Shown in pieces: positions 1-11,447 of a stretch of 64,000 nt of DNA (its first letter is position 1; each line of letters opens with the position of its first letter). The position numbers and the translations under genes were made by a program. The DNA is from Pseudopyrenochaeta lycopersici (taxonomy: Eukaryota > Ascomycota > Dothideomycetes > Pleosporales > Pseudopyrenochaetaceae): NCBI GenBank assembly GCA_003313425.1, contig NHZP01000009.1:434001-498000 (forward strand). Direction: 5' to 3'. The notes under the pieces were generated by a model that saw only the letters and a program-made list of their open reading frames with translations, did not search any database and was not told the DNA's origin.

Positions 1-1
1 T

Positions 2-109
2 GAGCAACGGAGTCGAGAAAGAGTTTTCGCGCACAGGCTCAACCCTGCCATCGCCTCCGAAGGGGCCCGGGATGCGGTGGAAGCTATTCGGAGATTTCAG
101 AGCGTCTGA
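2..109 (+). CDS. Possible 3' end of a gene entering from the left
   Basis: The second frame is open from the first base to a TGA at 107-109 and encodes about 35 residues. The peptide is hydrophilic and looks helical (VFAHRLNPAIASEGARDAV in the middle). It loosely recalls the C-terminal helix of enoyl-CoA hydratase-like enzymes, but it is too short to assign. The other two forward frames are also open here, so the call rests only on composition. The rest of the gene, if real, lies outside the window. Confidence 0.25.
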   Translation, partial: EQRSRERVFAHRLNPAIASEGARDAVEAIRRFQSV

Positions 110-1032
110 TCCTGAATCAGAACGATTGCGTGGCAACGCGAAGCGACGACAAAGGTGCGAGTGTGAAGGGCCATTGGGTTAGGGGGTTGCTGGAAGCGAC
201 CAAGGTTTCCGGAGCTCTATGCCGTCCAAGGGATGATGAAGCCGCTGCAACGAAGACGTATAACCACAACATGAAGGTGGTCAGCCTAACGGATATTGCC
301 GATGTCTTGGAATCTGAGCAGCGGGATGATCGGGCCGAACCTGTGTTGCTGCGTAGTTGAGATCTAGGAGCTCCGATCATATCTGCGCAGCTGCCCAGCG
401 ACTCCGAAAATCATTGCGATTTTCCAACATGCTTGATGGCGATCCGCCCTGTCCATGACTTGAGAACGCTTGTTCCACGACGATCCAAGATCCGAGCGAT
501 CGGGAACGGCAGTATGCTAGATGCGTCTGGACGCTTGGGCAGCAGAAGTTGGGGCATGGAGAAGGTGTTTGATACAGTCTGATGGAGATCCGGCAGATCT
601 CCGGATTCGGGGAATTCATTCGCGCAGCATTCTAAACTTCGCATGTGTCAATTGAAAGTGGCCAGGTTCTGCAGACCACCAAACTTCGAAAATATGATAC
701 AGCTTCAACAGTCCAAAAAGGAGTCAAGGCTTGCTATTGTCCACAATTGTGGCGGTACGACCACTGTACTCAGAATGTAGATGCTGGAACGAGCAGCGAA
801 GCTGGCATGTAAAGTCTGTATTTGCCCGCTACCGTGGGCAGCTCCACTTGTCAATCATCAAGTCTATAAACATGGCACGTGCTTGCTCCGTACAAAGCCT
901 TGTGCAATGTCTTGACCAAGCACATGTATCTAGTGCCCCCGCATAAAGGATAATCGCACATCCCTTGGTTCCGCCTGGCTTACCGCCGCCATCTGAGCTC
1001 CAGGTCCAGCCCAAGCTAAAGCCACTTATCGC
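110..1032. other. Intergenic, no gene recognised
   Basis: Only short overlapping open frames on both strands and no recognisable protein. The right end is the 3' flank of the acyltransferase gene on the minus strand. Confidence 0.5.
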
Positions 1033-2979
1033 TCAAGCCTTTTGGAACTGCTTCAGTTTCTCCTGAACTGCCTTCTTGACATCGAAACCTTGCATCACGC
1101 TACCTCTCCTTCGTCTTTCCTCTATCTCCGCCTTGACTTCCCTCACAATCTCATCAATCTCAGCTTCGGGATCATCCGCAATACCTAGGATCGGCACCTT
1201 CTTGTGACCGGCCGCACTGTCCTGTGAATTGACTCTGGACAATCTCTCCTTCTCGAGCTCTGCCCGCGCCGTCTTCTCGATGACAGATTCATCACCAGGA
1301 ATGGCAGCTGCGGGGGTAACGCGGGCAGCTTGACGCTGCAAGAGCTGTTTGCGGAATGGTAAAGATTTGGAAAAGAGGGCAAAAGAAGCGGCAATGCCGA
1401 TGAGCGTGTAGAAGTAGACACGCGCCCAGACTTTCAGGGTGTCGGAAAAGCCGAGTAGAATGAAAGGCGCAACCGTGTAGGCAAAAACTATTTGGGTGAG
1501 AATCATTGTAAAGATGTCGTAGTATTGCTTGGATGGAAGGGGTGATTTCCCGTCAGGAGTCATGAAAAGAGGTCGGATCATGCGACGGCCGTCTAGAGAT
1601 GAAAGTCAGCTTTGCTGTTAGAAGCAATAACCAAGGCACTTACTTTTGGCAACAGTCTGCACAAGAGATGCGAGGACGAAGGCCAGATAGTAGCCTGGAT
1701 AGAAGCCATGCCAAAATGCACTCGTGACGAACGTCGCTAATGTAGCCCTGAATCCCGGCTTCTTTCCCTTTGGTGTAACGCGAAGATACATGTAATTCCT
1801 AAGCCAGAGGTTTGTGTTGATGTTCCAGAAACCTAGGTAAGCACGGGCGTTTTGCGCAGTTTCGATTTCCAAAGGTTTGATATTGGTAAGGCGATCCCAT
1901 TTCGCACGTCCAGTAGCGGGATCAATGCCATTATAGCCAATTCCAGAAAGAATACATGCGCCTTCGGATAGACTCCAGACGGCGTAGTACTTCATACGAG
2001 TTGTAAGGCCGAACATGTATAGTTGGAACACTCTGCGAAAGAATCCATACTTCATATAATCGCCCCCGAGGAAGAACTCAGGGTAATACCATGCAGAAAA
2101 CTTCAGGAACACAATTAACCAAAGCGTGCCATAGACGCTTTTGATGGCGGCTGGTGTCCCACTACGTGGAATTTTGCGCTTCTTGCGTGTTGGCGGCGCC
2201 TTGGATGGGTCAGTACCTGGTGGAAGGGTGAACATTGTAGTAGTAATGTATTGACTGTAATCGCAATAGTCGAAGGCTGGGCCAGCCATGATTGCTGGAA
2301 AGAAGAAGACATAGCCAGTGTAGTCAAGTAGACTAGGCATAGTCCGAACAGCATGCTCTTTTTGGAAGTCAGAGAGATCGGATTCGGGTAGACGGCCGTC
2401 TTGTACGTTCCAGCAGAAAGCTGTGAGTTTCATCACTAGGACCATTTGAGCGCCGGTGATGTCGACTACAGAGGAATCGTTAAGAGTCTGACGGTAAATG
2501 TGATTGACGGACATGTGGCCCATGAGGAAAACGAAACCAATCCATGGCATATATGGGGAATCGATTTTTGACGAGATGACATATGCTCCACCGGCACTGA
2601 TGAGAATGGTTCGAAGGCCATCCCACAAGTCGAAGAGGCCGACTAAGTAGAACATGGAGACACTGAGACTATTAGCAGGAGGCTGGGTAGCTTAGAGGGT
2701 AGAAGCCTACCTTATTACAAATACATTCTTCTTCCACGGTTCCTTGTCTGGTATTCGCTTGAGCGCAGCAGCCAGGGGATAGGATAGATAGAAAGTGAAG
2801 ATGAGCTTGACTGGGGAAAGTTAACAAAAAAGTCAGACAAGACAATGCGAGGCGACAAACGCTCATCTGTAGAGTTGCCGAGCGCATTGGCGACATATTC
2901 GAATGCTGTATGAGATGGTCAGTATGGAGCCACACATGACGCACTAACAAAACGTACGCGCATTGATGAAGGGTAACAT
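1033..2979 (-). CDS. ale1: MBOAT lysophospholipid acyltransferase (ALE1/SLC4 type)
   Basis: Membrane-bound O-acyltransferase that re-acylates lysophospholipids with acyl-CoA at the ER (Lands cycle; family knowledge). I read five exons: 2979-2958, 2905-2861, 2810-2711, 2662-1644 and 1592-1033. They sum to 1746 nt, or 581 residues. The short N-terminal exons restore the family-typical start (MLPFINAPFEYVANALGNS), followed by hydrophobic segments. The MBOAT core carries the catalytic-type histidine at about residue 374 in FWHGFYPGYY, and the conserved WLRNYMYLR stretch precedes it. The C-terminus is a charged, probably cytosolic tail. All introns have GT-AG ends. The gene is divergent from cwc27, with 327 bp between the start codons. 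Length and domain order fit fungal ALE1 well. Confidence 0.93.
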
Positions 2980-3306
2980 TTTGACAGACAGCAAGCAAGT
3001 GCAGATCAGAGCCTGCAAAACAAGGGAGGTTGAAGCGTAGGGGAGGCAAAAAGAGGATCAAGAGAAGCTTATATGCTGGCTATCCGCATCTTCAACGCGA
3101 TGAGAATATACAAATGGTCGTGGGGAGCTGTGCCTGGCGCAGGTCGAGGAGAGGAATGGTAGCATGACGTCGGGCGTGGTGCGTGCGCGAGGCTGGGATT
3201 CGATTGGCCGCGGGAGTGTCCAAATTCCAGCATGCAAACCAGACCACGCGTGAACACGCGACGACGCACGCAATCGTACACGGTGAGCTGAGGAGGAGTA
3301 GCGAAG
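2980..3306. promoter_or_regulatory. Divergent promoter between ale1 and cwc27
   Basis: 327 bp separate the two outward-facing start codons, so both core promoters and 5' leaders must lie here or overlap. No TATA box or specific factor site was identified with confidence. Confidence 0.5.
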
Positions 3307-4767
3307 ATGAGCGCGACATACAACCTCGAGCCGAACCCGACGGCAAAAGTCCTCCTCCACACCACCACGGGCGACCTCGAAGTTGAGCTTTTCGCTAAGC
3401 AAACGCCCATCGCCTCGCGCAACTTCCTCCAGCTCTGTCTCGATGGCTACTACGACAATACCGTGTTCCACCGGCTGGTCAAGGGCTTCATCATCCAAGG
3501 AGGAGATCCGACTGGCACCGGCCAGGCCGGCGAGAGCAGCTACGATGGCGCGCCCTTCGCTGACGAGTTCCACAGCCGGCTGAAGTACACCAGGAGAGGC
3601 CTTCTGGGCATGGCCAACACAGGGAAGAAGGACGATAATGGCAGCCAGTTCTTCTTCACCCTGGCTGCGACGCCGGAGCTGCAGGAGAGGAACACCATGT
3701 TTGGCAGGATTGCAGGCGACACCATCTACAATTTGATGAAGATGGCAGAGGCTGAGATTCGGGAAGGAAGCGAGGACCAGCCCATGTACCCAACGAGGGT
3801 CACCAGCACCGAGATCATCATCAACCCTTTCGACGACATGGTCAAGAGAGTGCGGGTAGCAGACCGAACAGAACCAGAGGCAAGGAAGGCTAAGAAGCCA
3901 AAGAGGAAGGCTGGGAAGAATGTGCTCAGCTTCGGAGATGAGGAAGACGGTGTGGACGAGTCTGCGCCTGTCGCAAAGAAGGCCAAGTACAACACGAAAC
4001 TCGTCAGTGCCAGTGCAGAGAAGCCGCAGCCCAAAGCACCTGAGCAGACCAAAACCATACCCATCCGCAAGCCTGTACGAAGGTCTCCTTCCAGATCTCC
4101 ACCACCCAAGCCTGTTCCGAAGCCGGCACCCAAAGAAAAGGCCCCATCTCCACCTCCCCGAGAGTTATCACCAGAGTCTGAAAAGCGCTCGAAGCTCGAT
4201 CGGGTGAATGCACAGATTGCAGAGCTTAAGGCATCAATGAAGCGGAATACAACTTCTCAAAACGCGGAGCCGACCAAAAAGAAATCGCTATTAGAATCTA
4301 TGGTGCCGACGTCTACAACCCGTGGGAGAAAACGGGGCGCAGGCGGAAACGCTGCCCAAGAGCAAGCGACACTAGATATACTTTTCAAGTTCAAATCGAA
4401 ATTGGAGACGGCTGAGCCAGTGTCATCTCAGAAAATCAAACCGCCAGTCTTGGATGGCGACTCGCATAGCGAGGAAAGGAACGAAAATGGCGGCAAGCCT
4501 ACTGATGAGGAAGACGAGGCAGCCTGCGATCTGCATTTCATAGTCGGGTGCCAATCATGTAGAGCATGGGACAAGCAGGACGAAGAAGAGTCAGATGATG
4601 ATGCCGGCTGGATGTCACATTCTCTCTCGTTTGCAAAAGATAGATTAGGCAAGGATCTAGAGTGGAAGCGGAAGAATGAGGAGGACTTACTCGTCATTGA
4701 CCCGCGAGAAGAGGCAAAGCGGCATAGGGCTGAAGGGAAAGGGAAAAGGGAAAAGGGACTGGGATGA
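3307..4767 (+). CDS. cwc27: CWC27-type spliceosomal cyclophilin
   Basis: Peptidyl-prolyl isomerase-like component of the activated spliceosome. Single exon, 486 residues. The cyclophilin domain spans roughly residues 10-170, with FHRLVKGFIIQGGD (R56, F61, Q64 at the canonical sites) and NGSQFFFTL (111-119). At the position of CypA Trp121 this protein has Glu124, the substitution typical of CWC27, which is associated with weak or absent isomerase activity and loss of cyclosporin binding. NPFDDMVKRV follows the domain, another CWC27 hallmark. The rest is a Lys/Pro/Ser-rich disordered region with nuclear-localisation-like basic stretches and a conserved C-terminal helical part. It is probably a structural scaffold on the spliceosome rather than an efficient isomerase. 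Confidence 0.93.
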   Translation: MSATYNLEPNPTAKVLLHTTTGDLEVELFAKQTPIASRNFLQLCLDGYYDNTVFHRLVKGFIIQGGDPTGTGQAGESSYDGAPFADEFHSRLKYTRRGLLGMANTGKKDDNGSQFFFTLAATPELQERNTMFGRIAGDTIYNLMKMAEAEIREGSEDQPMYPTRVTSTEIIINPFDDMVKRVRVADRTEPEARKAKKPKRKAGKNVLSFGDEEDGVDESAPVAKKAKYNTKLVSASAEKPQPKAPEQTKTIPIRKPVRRSPSRSPPPKPVPKPAPKEKAPSPPPRELSPESEKRSKLDRVNAQIAELKASMKRNTTSQNAEPTKKKSLLESMVPTSTTRGRKRGAGGNAAQEQATLDILFKFKSKLETAEPVSSQKIKPPVLDGDSHSEERNENGGKPTDEEDEAACDLHFIVGCQSCRAWDKQDEEESDDDAGWMSHSLSFAKDRLGKDLEWKRKNEEDLLVIDPREEAKRHRAEGKGKREKGLG

Positions 4768-5711
4768 TGCAAAAGGGAAGAAGAAAATGAAGGTGTAAAT
4801 CTGCGGCAAATATCGCAGGCATTTGAGCCACTCTCAAAAACTAAATACTCTACCTTCAATGTGCTCCTCCCACCTTTTAAACTGATGCTAGGCTTTAAAC
4901 TGATATCATCGTATACAGACAGACATCTAGGATTGCCCGTTCATTATCTTGGGCTCAATGTATCTTAGCACTTCATACGCGAATACTCCTGTATCTCCAT
5001 CAGCGAACTCATCTACAATACTCAGTCATGTAGGATTCCATAAGTGGTAACAGCGAACTATTTCGCCTGTGAATATAATTCCCTGTCTTTTCTAAGGTGG
5101 CAAGAGTAGGCAGGTCTTGGGCGGTGTGAAGGTCGCGAAAGGTCTGGGACAGACTCATGCCGCACTGTTATCTACCGCATACTCACCTTCACCTTCACTA
5201 CTATTCCACAACTCTCCTAACTATAGGTATAAGTTTACCTTCCCATCCTCATTCTTTTCAACACCACGTCCTGTCTATTACCTTTCTCAGTCTTTGTGTC
5301 ATATCCTATCACGACCAACAACGCTCGTCAGACTGCAGTAACTACAACTACTGCCCATGGCATTTCGACATTCGATCATATACTATCAGCTGTAAGTTTC
5401 ACTTGTCCCAGGTGCCTGTTGGTCGTGAGTAGCGGCTCCGAAGTTGCGTCACTTGTATCATACGCCTTCCCACTTGTCGACCCCGTAGACTTCCTAGAGT
5501 ACATGCAGTCGCCCTACATTATTTCTGTTCCTTCCAGTACATGACAATACTCAATACAGTCAGAGCCACGTCTTCTAAACTGCCACGTCTGCTTCGCATT
5601 CTTGTATATCCGCGTACATTCTATTGCTCTCTCATGCACGCAATCCACACGTTCGCGAAGTCACCAAGCTCAAAATAGCCACCACTAACGAAGCCTAGAT
5701 CACTAGAAAAT
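4768..5711 (+). other. Intergenic, UTRs of flanking genes
   Basis: 944 bp with no convincing protein. It should contain the cwc27 3' UTR and the promoter and leader of the next gene. The right half is pyrimidine-rich, as common in fungal leaders. Confidence 0.5.
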
Positions 5712-6295
5712 ATGAAAATCGATTGGAAGAACAAGGAGGTTGCCGACCGCCTCCTCGCGGCCATACTTGCCAGCTTTGACAAGAAGGTGCGTCACTCCAT
5801 CCCTCCAGTACTGTCTCTCGCATATCTACACATCATAAAGCTAAAGGTCATTTGAAATATAAACTTTGCCACTATTTGCTAATAGATCAGCAGGTCAACT
5901 GCAGCGAGGTGGCCCGTCTCTTCGGTGACGTCTCGTACGACAGCGTGGAGAAGTTTCTTCGAGCGCCAAAGAAGCAAGCCATGAAGCTGAAGGACGAAGC
6001 TGCAGGTCGTACTGCTCCGGTGTCAAGTTCATCAAAAAAGGGCGCTGGTAGAAAGAAGAAGGGGGCCGATGGGAGTCCTACGAAAGATAGTGAGTACCAT
6101 CTGACTGCCATTGCTCTGGAAGTAAATGAAATGCTAATGATTTGCATAGCTGTAAAGTCTGGCCGGATCAACAAAGACAAGAGTGTAACCCATTCTAAAG
6201 TCAAGACCGAGACAATAGACGACGATACCATCTTCGACGATGCTCTGAGCAACATGGGTAGTGACCTAGATGGCCCCGAGGTCTATGAAGTCTGA
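5712..6295 (+). CDS. Small basic protein, possible chromatin-associated factor
   Basis: Three exons: 5712-5786, 5894-6089 (or starting at 5891) and 6150-6295, giving about 138-139 residues. The N-terminal 50 residues (ADRLLAAILASFDKK, then VNCSEVARLFGDVSYDSVEKFLR) are predicted helical. They resemble the short helix-turn-helix-like segments of small fungal nuclear proteins in which a target-size phrase is followed by a K/R-rich linker. Next comes KKGAGRKKKG, an AT-hook or NLS-like basic stretch, and the protein ends in an acidic tail. The acceptor of intron 1 is ambiguous by three bases (CAGCAG), which adds or removes one Gln. No specific function can be given. Confidence 0.7.
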
Positions 6296-7371
6296 GGTGC
6301 CTTGTGGCCTTCTGAATCTACTTGGTTATTCAAAATCTATGGAACACGCAAGCTTGTGCAGACTTCCATACACTGGATGTTCCACCTATGGTTGATGGCG
6401 AAGACTGACCGAAAGCGATATTAGCTACGAATCATGGTTGGACAAGATTTGCGAGCCAGACGAATGGGAGTCAAAGATTTCTATTCATTGGATCGATATG
6501 CCCAGGCCTTCTTACTTGTATGACGTTACTCAAAATATTGAACCTGGTCCCTGGATTTGAATAACTTGCAGTGCGTCTTGGCGCAAGGAATACATTATTC
6601 GTATTCGAATGTTCAGTGTGCAGTGGGCAGTGCCATATGACAATTTTGAGAGATGTCATACGGATTCTCCCAGTTTATAGATCCTTCAAAAGCCAGTGCT
6701 AGGCTTGGAATGCGTATCCTCTATGGGGTGTCGGCGCCTAGCGAATTCGGAGAGGATCAATCTCAGTGCAAAGTGATCAAAGACCTGCCTAATCCGAGGA
6801 CAAAGCCTTTAATGGCAAATAAGCTTCCTAAAAAGTAAAAGTTGGCAAGGTCGCAGTATCTCGAGAGCTTTGCGGACCATACCGGTACCATGAAGCGGAT
6901 TGTTTGGGAGGACAATCATTCCTCCTGCAGACCAAATTTGTGCAGACGAATATCAAACTCACTATAAACTACAATGCGGAGAAATCCTCCAAGGCTGGTT
7001 GTTGAGGCAGCGCCCCACTCCAAGACCACTTTCGTTCTGTAGGCTAAACGCACAAGAGAAGCGGCAACGAGCTCCCCACATGGAGTAGGACAAGGCATCC
7101 GCGCTACTTTCTGCAAATCTGAAGAATACCGCCAGGGGGCAGCATTCCATCGGTGTTGTATATGTTCGCCACAAGGCGATAACTTGATTGCCTTCGGCTA
7201 AAATGCATCCTCGAGGATATTTACCGAGACATATTTACACCCCTGCCAACAATTACTACTTCAGATCTGGTAAGCGATGTATATATGATCGGGGAAGGCT
7301 GCGAAGAAAAGTAATGCCAACTTTGGAAATCACTAAGAATCTCAAGACAGTATACAATTCACGCCCTCAAA
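6296..7371 (+). other. Intergenic, no gene recognised
   Basis: About 1.08 kb with short unconvincing frames. The right end carries the promoter and leader of the secreted beta-propeller gene. Confidence 0.5.
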
Positions 7372-8292
7372 ATGCGTATTCCAACCTTCGCAACCATTCT
7401 CACCACCCTATACATCACCTCAGCTTCTGTCATCCCGCGACAAGCAGCGACTCAAATTGCTCAGTTGGCTGGCTGGATTGAATGTTTAGCAGTCCGCTCG
7501 AACGGCGCCATTCTCGCAAACCGCCTCGATGTGCCCGAGCTATGGACCATCGACCCCGTCACAAAAGCCTCTTCCAAACTGTTTTCATTTCCCAATGCTT
7601 TGGGCCTCACGGGAATAGCCGAGACGTCCCCTGATGTCTTCGCCGTCGTTGCAGGCAACTTCAGCACCACCAACTTTTCCATCGGGAACGGGAGCTGGAG
7701 CGTCTGGAAAGTCGATCTATCGGGCGAAACACCAAAACAAACGCTATTGAAAGCGATTCCAGAAGCAGGGTTTCTCCTCGGTGCAACGGCATTTGACAAC
7801 GATACAGCCTTTGTAGCGGATGCTGGAAATGGAGCTCTCTACCGGATCAGCATGACAACCGGCGAGTACTCTATCGTCCTGCAAGATGCAAGCATGCAGG
7901 CTCCCGCTGGATCCTTTATAACCGAAGGCATCCACGGTGTCCGGTACTCGCCTCAGCTCGGCACAGTCTTCTTCACAAACACATTCGGCAGCACATTCAA
8001 CAGATTCTCCGTTGACAAGGTGACGGGTGAAGCAACCAGTGTTGTGGTGACCGTCACCACGAGTGTTGAGACGCCGATGGATCTTGCAATTGTTGAAGAA
8101 ACGGCTTTCATTATGAGTCTCAATGGTGGCGGAATCTTCAAAGTGACGCCAGGTGGGGAGATTGCTAAGATTATGGATGTAGTGTCTGGATCGACGGTAG
8201 CGATTGGAAGGCGAGTATCTGATGCGAAGACACTTTACTATGCTACAAGTAGTGGTTTAGTGATGGCTATATCAAGCCCTCTCTTTGTTTAG
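7372..8292 (+). CDS. Secreted SMP-30/TolB-like beta-propeller protein
   Basis: Single exon, 306 residues. The first 20 residues (MRIPTFATILTTLYITSASV) form a signal peptide. The body is a repeated beta-propeller pattern with blade motifs such as GILANRLDVPELW-like strands, AFVADAGNGALYRI and GIHGVRYSPQLGTVFFTNT. These are typical of fungal extracellular proteins annotated as SMP-30/gluconolactonase-like or six-bladed propellers. Several Asn-X-Ser/Thr glycosylation sites occur near residues 105-115. The substrate is unknown. Related proteins often accompany secondary-metabolite or plant-interaction genes, but here its neighbours are housekeeping genes. Confidence 0.8.
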   Translation: MRIPTFATILTTLYITSASVIPRQAATQIAQLAGWIECLAVRSNGAILANRLDVPELWTIDPVTKASSKLFSFPNALGLTGIAETSPDVFAVVAGNFSTTNFSIGNGSWSVWKVDLSGETPKQTLLKAIPEAGFLLGATAFDNDTAFVADAGNGALYRISMTTGEYSIVLQDASMQAPAGSFITEGIHGVRYSPQLGTVFFTNTFGSTFNRFSVDKVTGEATSVVVTVTTSVETPMDLAIVEETAFIMSLNGGGIFKVTPGGEIAKIMDVVSGSTVAIGRRVSDAKTLYYATSSGLVMAISSPLFV

Positions 8293-8453
8293 ATGTACAA
8301 CGGGACGTGTGAGATGCAAGTCCCTGGTCCCTGGAAAATTGGTCTCTCTATCAAATAGAGATATGTTTTTAATTGTGTCATTCATTCATATCTTATCTTA
8401 TATTCTTCACTTTTAAACTTTTACACAAGTCGGATTTCTACACTGCACTCTGC

Positions 8454-9467
8454 TTAATGCTCATGCGCCTCAGCAGTGCACCCACAATCATCTCCAAAAT
8501 CCCTTCTTGCTTGTCTGGCCTCCTCCATCCATGGCTCTAGTTTGAAATCCCCCCGCTTGTCGTACTTACTTCCCTTGCCATATCCGCCACCACGTCCGCC
8601 CTTCTCTGCCGCCTCAACTACAGCATCCAACCACGCCGCCAGCCTGAATCCGGCCTTGGCGATCTGCTTCTGCACGACGGGGATAGCGGTTTCATAGTAT
8701 GCGCCAGACAACTCTTGACCAAACACGGCATCGGCACCATTAGGAAGAACGGTAGAGCAAACATATTTGTTCGAGTCGCTTGCCCAGACCATGGCGCTGT
8801 CGACCGCGTCTTTGACATTGAGACCCTTGAGCCAAGTCTTCGACTCCTTCTTGTATTTGCCGTGTTTGATCTCTGAAGTCAAATTCTTGGCCCACGACAA
8901 GGCGTTTGCCTGGGAGAAGTTGCCAACTGCTTTCTGAGGGATCGCAGTGTCCCAAGCAGCATGTAAGTTTGTCCTTGCGCCATTGAAGGTAACGTTGATT
9001 TGGTTACCTCCAACGGCCAAGTTCTCGACGTGAAGAGGTTGATGGACGTCGCCAAGGAAGTGAATGACCCACTTCAGGGCTTTCTGCTGCTCAACTATGC
9101 CGACAGACTTTTGGACTGCACGGCTGGAGTAGTTTGCGATGGCGGAGACGATACAGCCTTCCTCGGCGCAGTCGCGCTCATAGACCACGTTACAGCTCTC
9201 CGGTGGATTGTCGAGTGCATCGATGTAGTGAAAGACAGAAGAAAATTCTCCTCCCTTCTCACTCCTGTAGCTGTCGGCCCATGTTGCAACATTGGCCAGA
9301 TAGGCGGATGAAGTGTCATTGAGAAGGGTTTGAGCAAATTTGGCAGTCTTGTCGCAGACGAAGTTCTGGGCGAGGTAGGCGACAGTGGTGTGGCCGAGAG
9401 CTCCCCACGCAGAAGCGTAGGGCAGAGCTGCAAGGAGAGGAAGGAGACTGGACTTGGAAGGTGCCAT
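8454..9467 (-). CDS. Secreted S1/P1-type nuclease
   Basis: Extracellular zinc-dependent single-strand nuclease/3'-nucleotidase of the S1/P1 family. Single exon, 337 residues from the ATG at 9467. An upstream in-frame Met would place about 30 residues before the signal peptide and is less likely. Signal peptidase cleavage after ASA leaves Trp21 at the mature N-terminus, which is the hallmark of the family because this Trp is a zinc ligand. His26 and the later HFLGDVHQPLH and NLHAAWD motifs supply more zinc ligands. A Gly-rich, charged C-terminal tail (GGRGGGYGKGSKYDKRGD) extends beyond the catalytic domain. Likely role: scavenging extracellular nucleic acid. Confidence 0.93.
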   Translation of the reverse strand: MAPSKSSLLPLLAALPYASAWGALGHTTVAYLAQNFVCDKTAKFAQTLLNDTSSAYLANVATWADSYRSEKGGEFSSVFHYIDALDNPPESCNVVYERDCAEEGCIVSAIANYSSRAVQKSVGIVEQQKALKWVIHFLGDVHQPLHVENLAVGGNQINVTFNGARTNLHAAWDTAIPQKAVGNFSQANALSWAKNLTSEIKHGKYKKESKTWLKGLNVKDAVDSAMVWASDSNKYVCSTVLPNGADAVFGQELSGAYYETAIPVVQKQIAKAGFRLAAWLDAVVEAAEKGGRGGGYGKGSKYDKRGDFKLEPWMEEARQARRDFGDDCGCTAEAHEH

Positions 9468-9958
9468 TGTCGAGGATAATGACCGTCTCAGCGGAGGTCT
9501 ACAGTTTAGATCGGTCGGCGGGAGCGGAGACAGGACAGGAACAACCAGAAGGAACAAAGATTATAAACAAAGCCGATATTAGCAAGCCTAGCGGCTCTAG
9601 TTATCAACGACATCGGCCAAGTCCGTCATCGCCACGATGCCTCGTGCACAGCTTGAGGTTATGATATGCAGGTCCGCGGGCATGCTAACCCAAAGAGGCA
9701 GGAGGCTTACACGATGTCGGGAAATTGGCTTCACGTTTCACTATCCTATTGGACACAATTGAAATCTGGAGACAGAAAACGGGACTGCGGGACCGGAGAT
9801 AGAATAGAAATGGGAAACACCAAAGGCGACAGTACTGCACATGTTTAATTGTCTTATCAATGTCGATAAGCGTGCTGATCTATCCAGGGTATCTCAAAGT
9901 CGTGAGTAGTCGCCAAACGCCATGATGCAAAAATATATCTTCATTGTGCCGGTGGTAC
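9468..9958. other. Intergenic, promoter of the S1/P1 nuclease gene
   Basis: 491 bp between the nuclease start and the derlin stop. No further gene or structure was recognised. Confidence 0.5.
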
Positions 9959-10814
9959 TTACAGACCGGCTTCTGCAGGGTTGTTGGCATCAGTCTCGCG
10001 GGCCTCGGTCAGCTCGTCTTCTGCCGGCTCTTCCACGGGCGCAGGTGGTCCTTCAATCAAGCGTATCCACCAAGACGGCGGGTCAAGAGGGCTGTGGTTA
10101 TTGTGAAGCGGTGGGTAGATGTCGTTGAAGTAGTACCATACTAATTGATGTTAATTCTAGTTTGCGGAGTTGGACGGAGGAACATACTGTGGCCCACGAC
10201 GATGCCGCACATCTCATCCTTGGGCACCGTCCCGTGCATGATGAGCGAAAAGGCCAACAGAACCCAGGGCAGATAGGGTGCTTTAAACACGAGCAAGCCC
10301 AAAAAGCTGAGCATGGTGTCGGGATTCTTGCGACTCCAGATATAAATCAAGGTGCTCGAGAGCGCCGAGCCGAGAAAGGCCATGGAGAACATAGGTGCTA
10401 TACATAAAAGGGTCGTGGAAGCGAAGGTGAGGAGCCATGAGAAGTGTGCGGGCGAGCGTCCGGACGACTCTTCGAGGAGGCGCGAGTAGCGCTGGAGGAA
10501 GAAGATGTGGTAGAGGAGGTCGAGACTGAGCGGGCCGAAGTAGAAGAAGGTGGTGAGGAGCCTCCAGTACTGCTGGAACATTAGCCCGTCTCACACCAGC
10601 GGTACTGGGATGTGGCATATACCTGGCTCCTGAAGAAGACTGCTCGGACGCTATAGAACAGCTGGAAGGGTGAGATGATGTGGCATTGTACCAGCACACT
10701 CGCACTTAGCGCCGCAGTCATCCACCACCGCGTGCACACGGGCATCTCATAGAACCACTGTTCAAGAGGAAACCCCCCTACTCCGCCCATTCCTCCTTGC
10801 AACATTTCCGCCAT
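9959..10814 (-). CDS. Derlin (Der1-like) ER-associated degradation protein
   Basis: Rhomboid-related pseudoprotease that takes part in retrotranslocation of misfolded proteins from the ER. Three exons: 10814-10623, 10572-10188 and 10140-9959, giving 252 residues, the normal derlin length. Visible hallmarks are the N-terminal FPLEQWFYEMPVCTRWW, the WR-containing loop (YWRLLTTFFYFGPLSLDLLYHIFFL) and four to six hydrophobic segments. A cytosolic C-terminus follows GHIWYYFNDIYPP and ends in an acidic tail (PVEEPAEDELTEARETD). The last codons overlap a perfect GTAAGT donor motif (CTGTAAGT), so a longer spliced isoform is possible. It is divergent from the CENP-A gene. Confidence 0.9.
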
Positions 10815-11447
10815 ATTGAGTGGTGCAGCTGTCGAAGCGGGCAGATGTCAAGGACTGGGGGTTTCAAGAATGGGTGGTAGTTGTGTACAAAGTGTTTTGC
10901 GATCCTGTCGCAAGAGTCTATATCTGGAAGGCGAAAGGACAGGTGGAGGCTTCGCACGCCGCAGTCAACATCACTGACGGAGAGAAGAGTACAAGTCCAT
11001 GTGGCTACGTAACTAGTCGGATCCGATAGAGTGCCAAGCCACTATCTAATCAGCACGCGATTGTTCCATCGTGCCTTCTGCGAGAAGACAAATGGCCCGA
11101 GCTCCTTGTTACCAGCCACATCCCCCAGCCCCTCGAATTGCACCCAACTCGGCCTACCCTGGCAACATCAAAAGAATGCGACCCGCCCGCATGCGCGCCT
11201 GCGATCTGCTCTCTCTATCTCATCATTATTCTTGAAAACGAATTACGACACTAAAAACCGCGGAATTGCGCAGCTGCAGACGCGCTCGAGAAGCTATCGC
11301 GTCCCGGTCCATTAGACGCGTTGTTGCGTGCCCGGCCTCCAAAACACTAGGACCAGCAGCTCCCGGTCTGACTCCCTTTTGCCTCGATTCGTCGAATCCG
11401 GGTTACAAATTCCAGCCGGCTGCAATCTCAATCGCAACCGCGTCACA
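10815..11447. promoter_or_regulatory. Divergent region between derlin and CENP-A
   Basis: 633 bp between opposite start codons. It should hold both promoters and leaders. No specific sites were identified. Confidence 0.45.
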
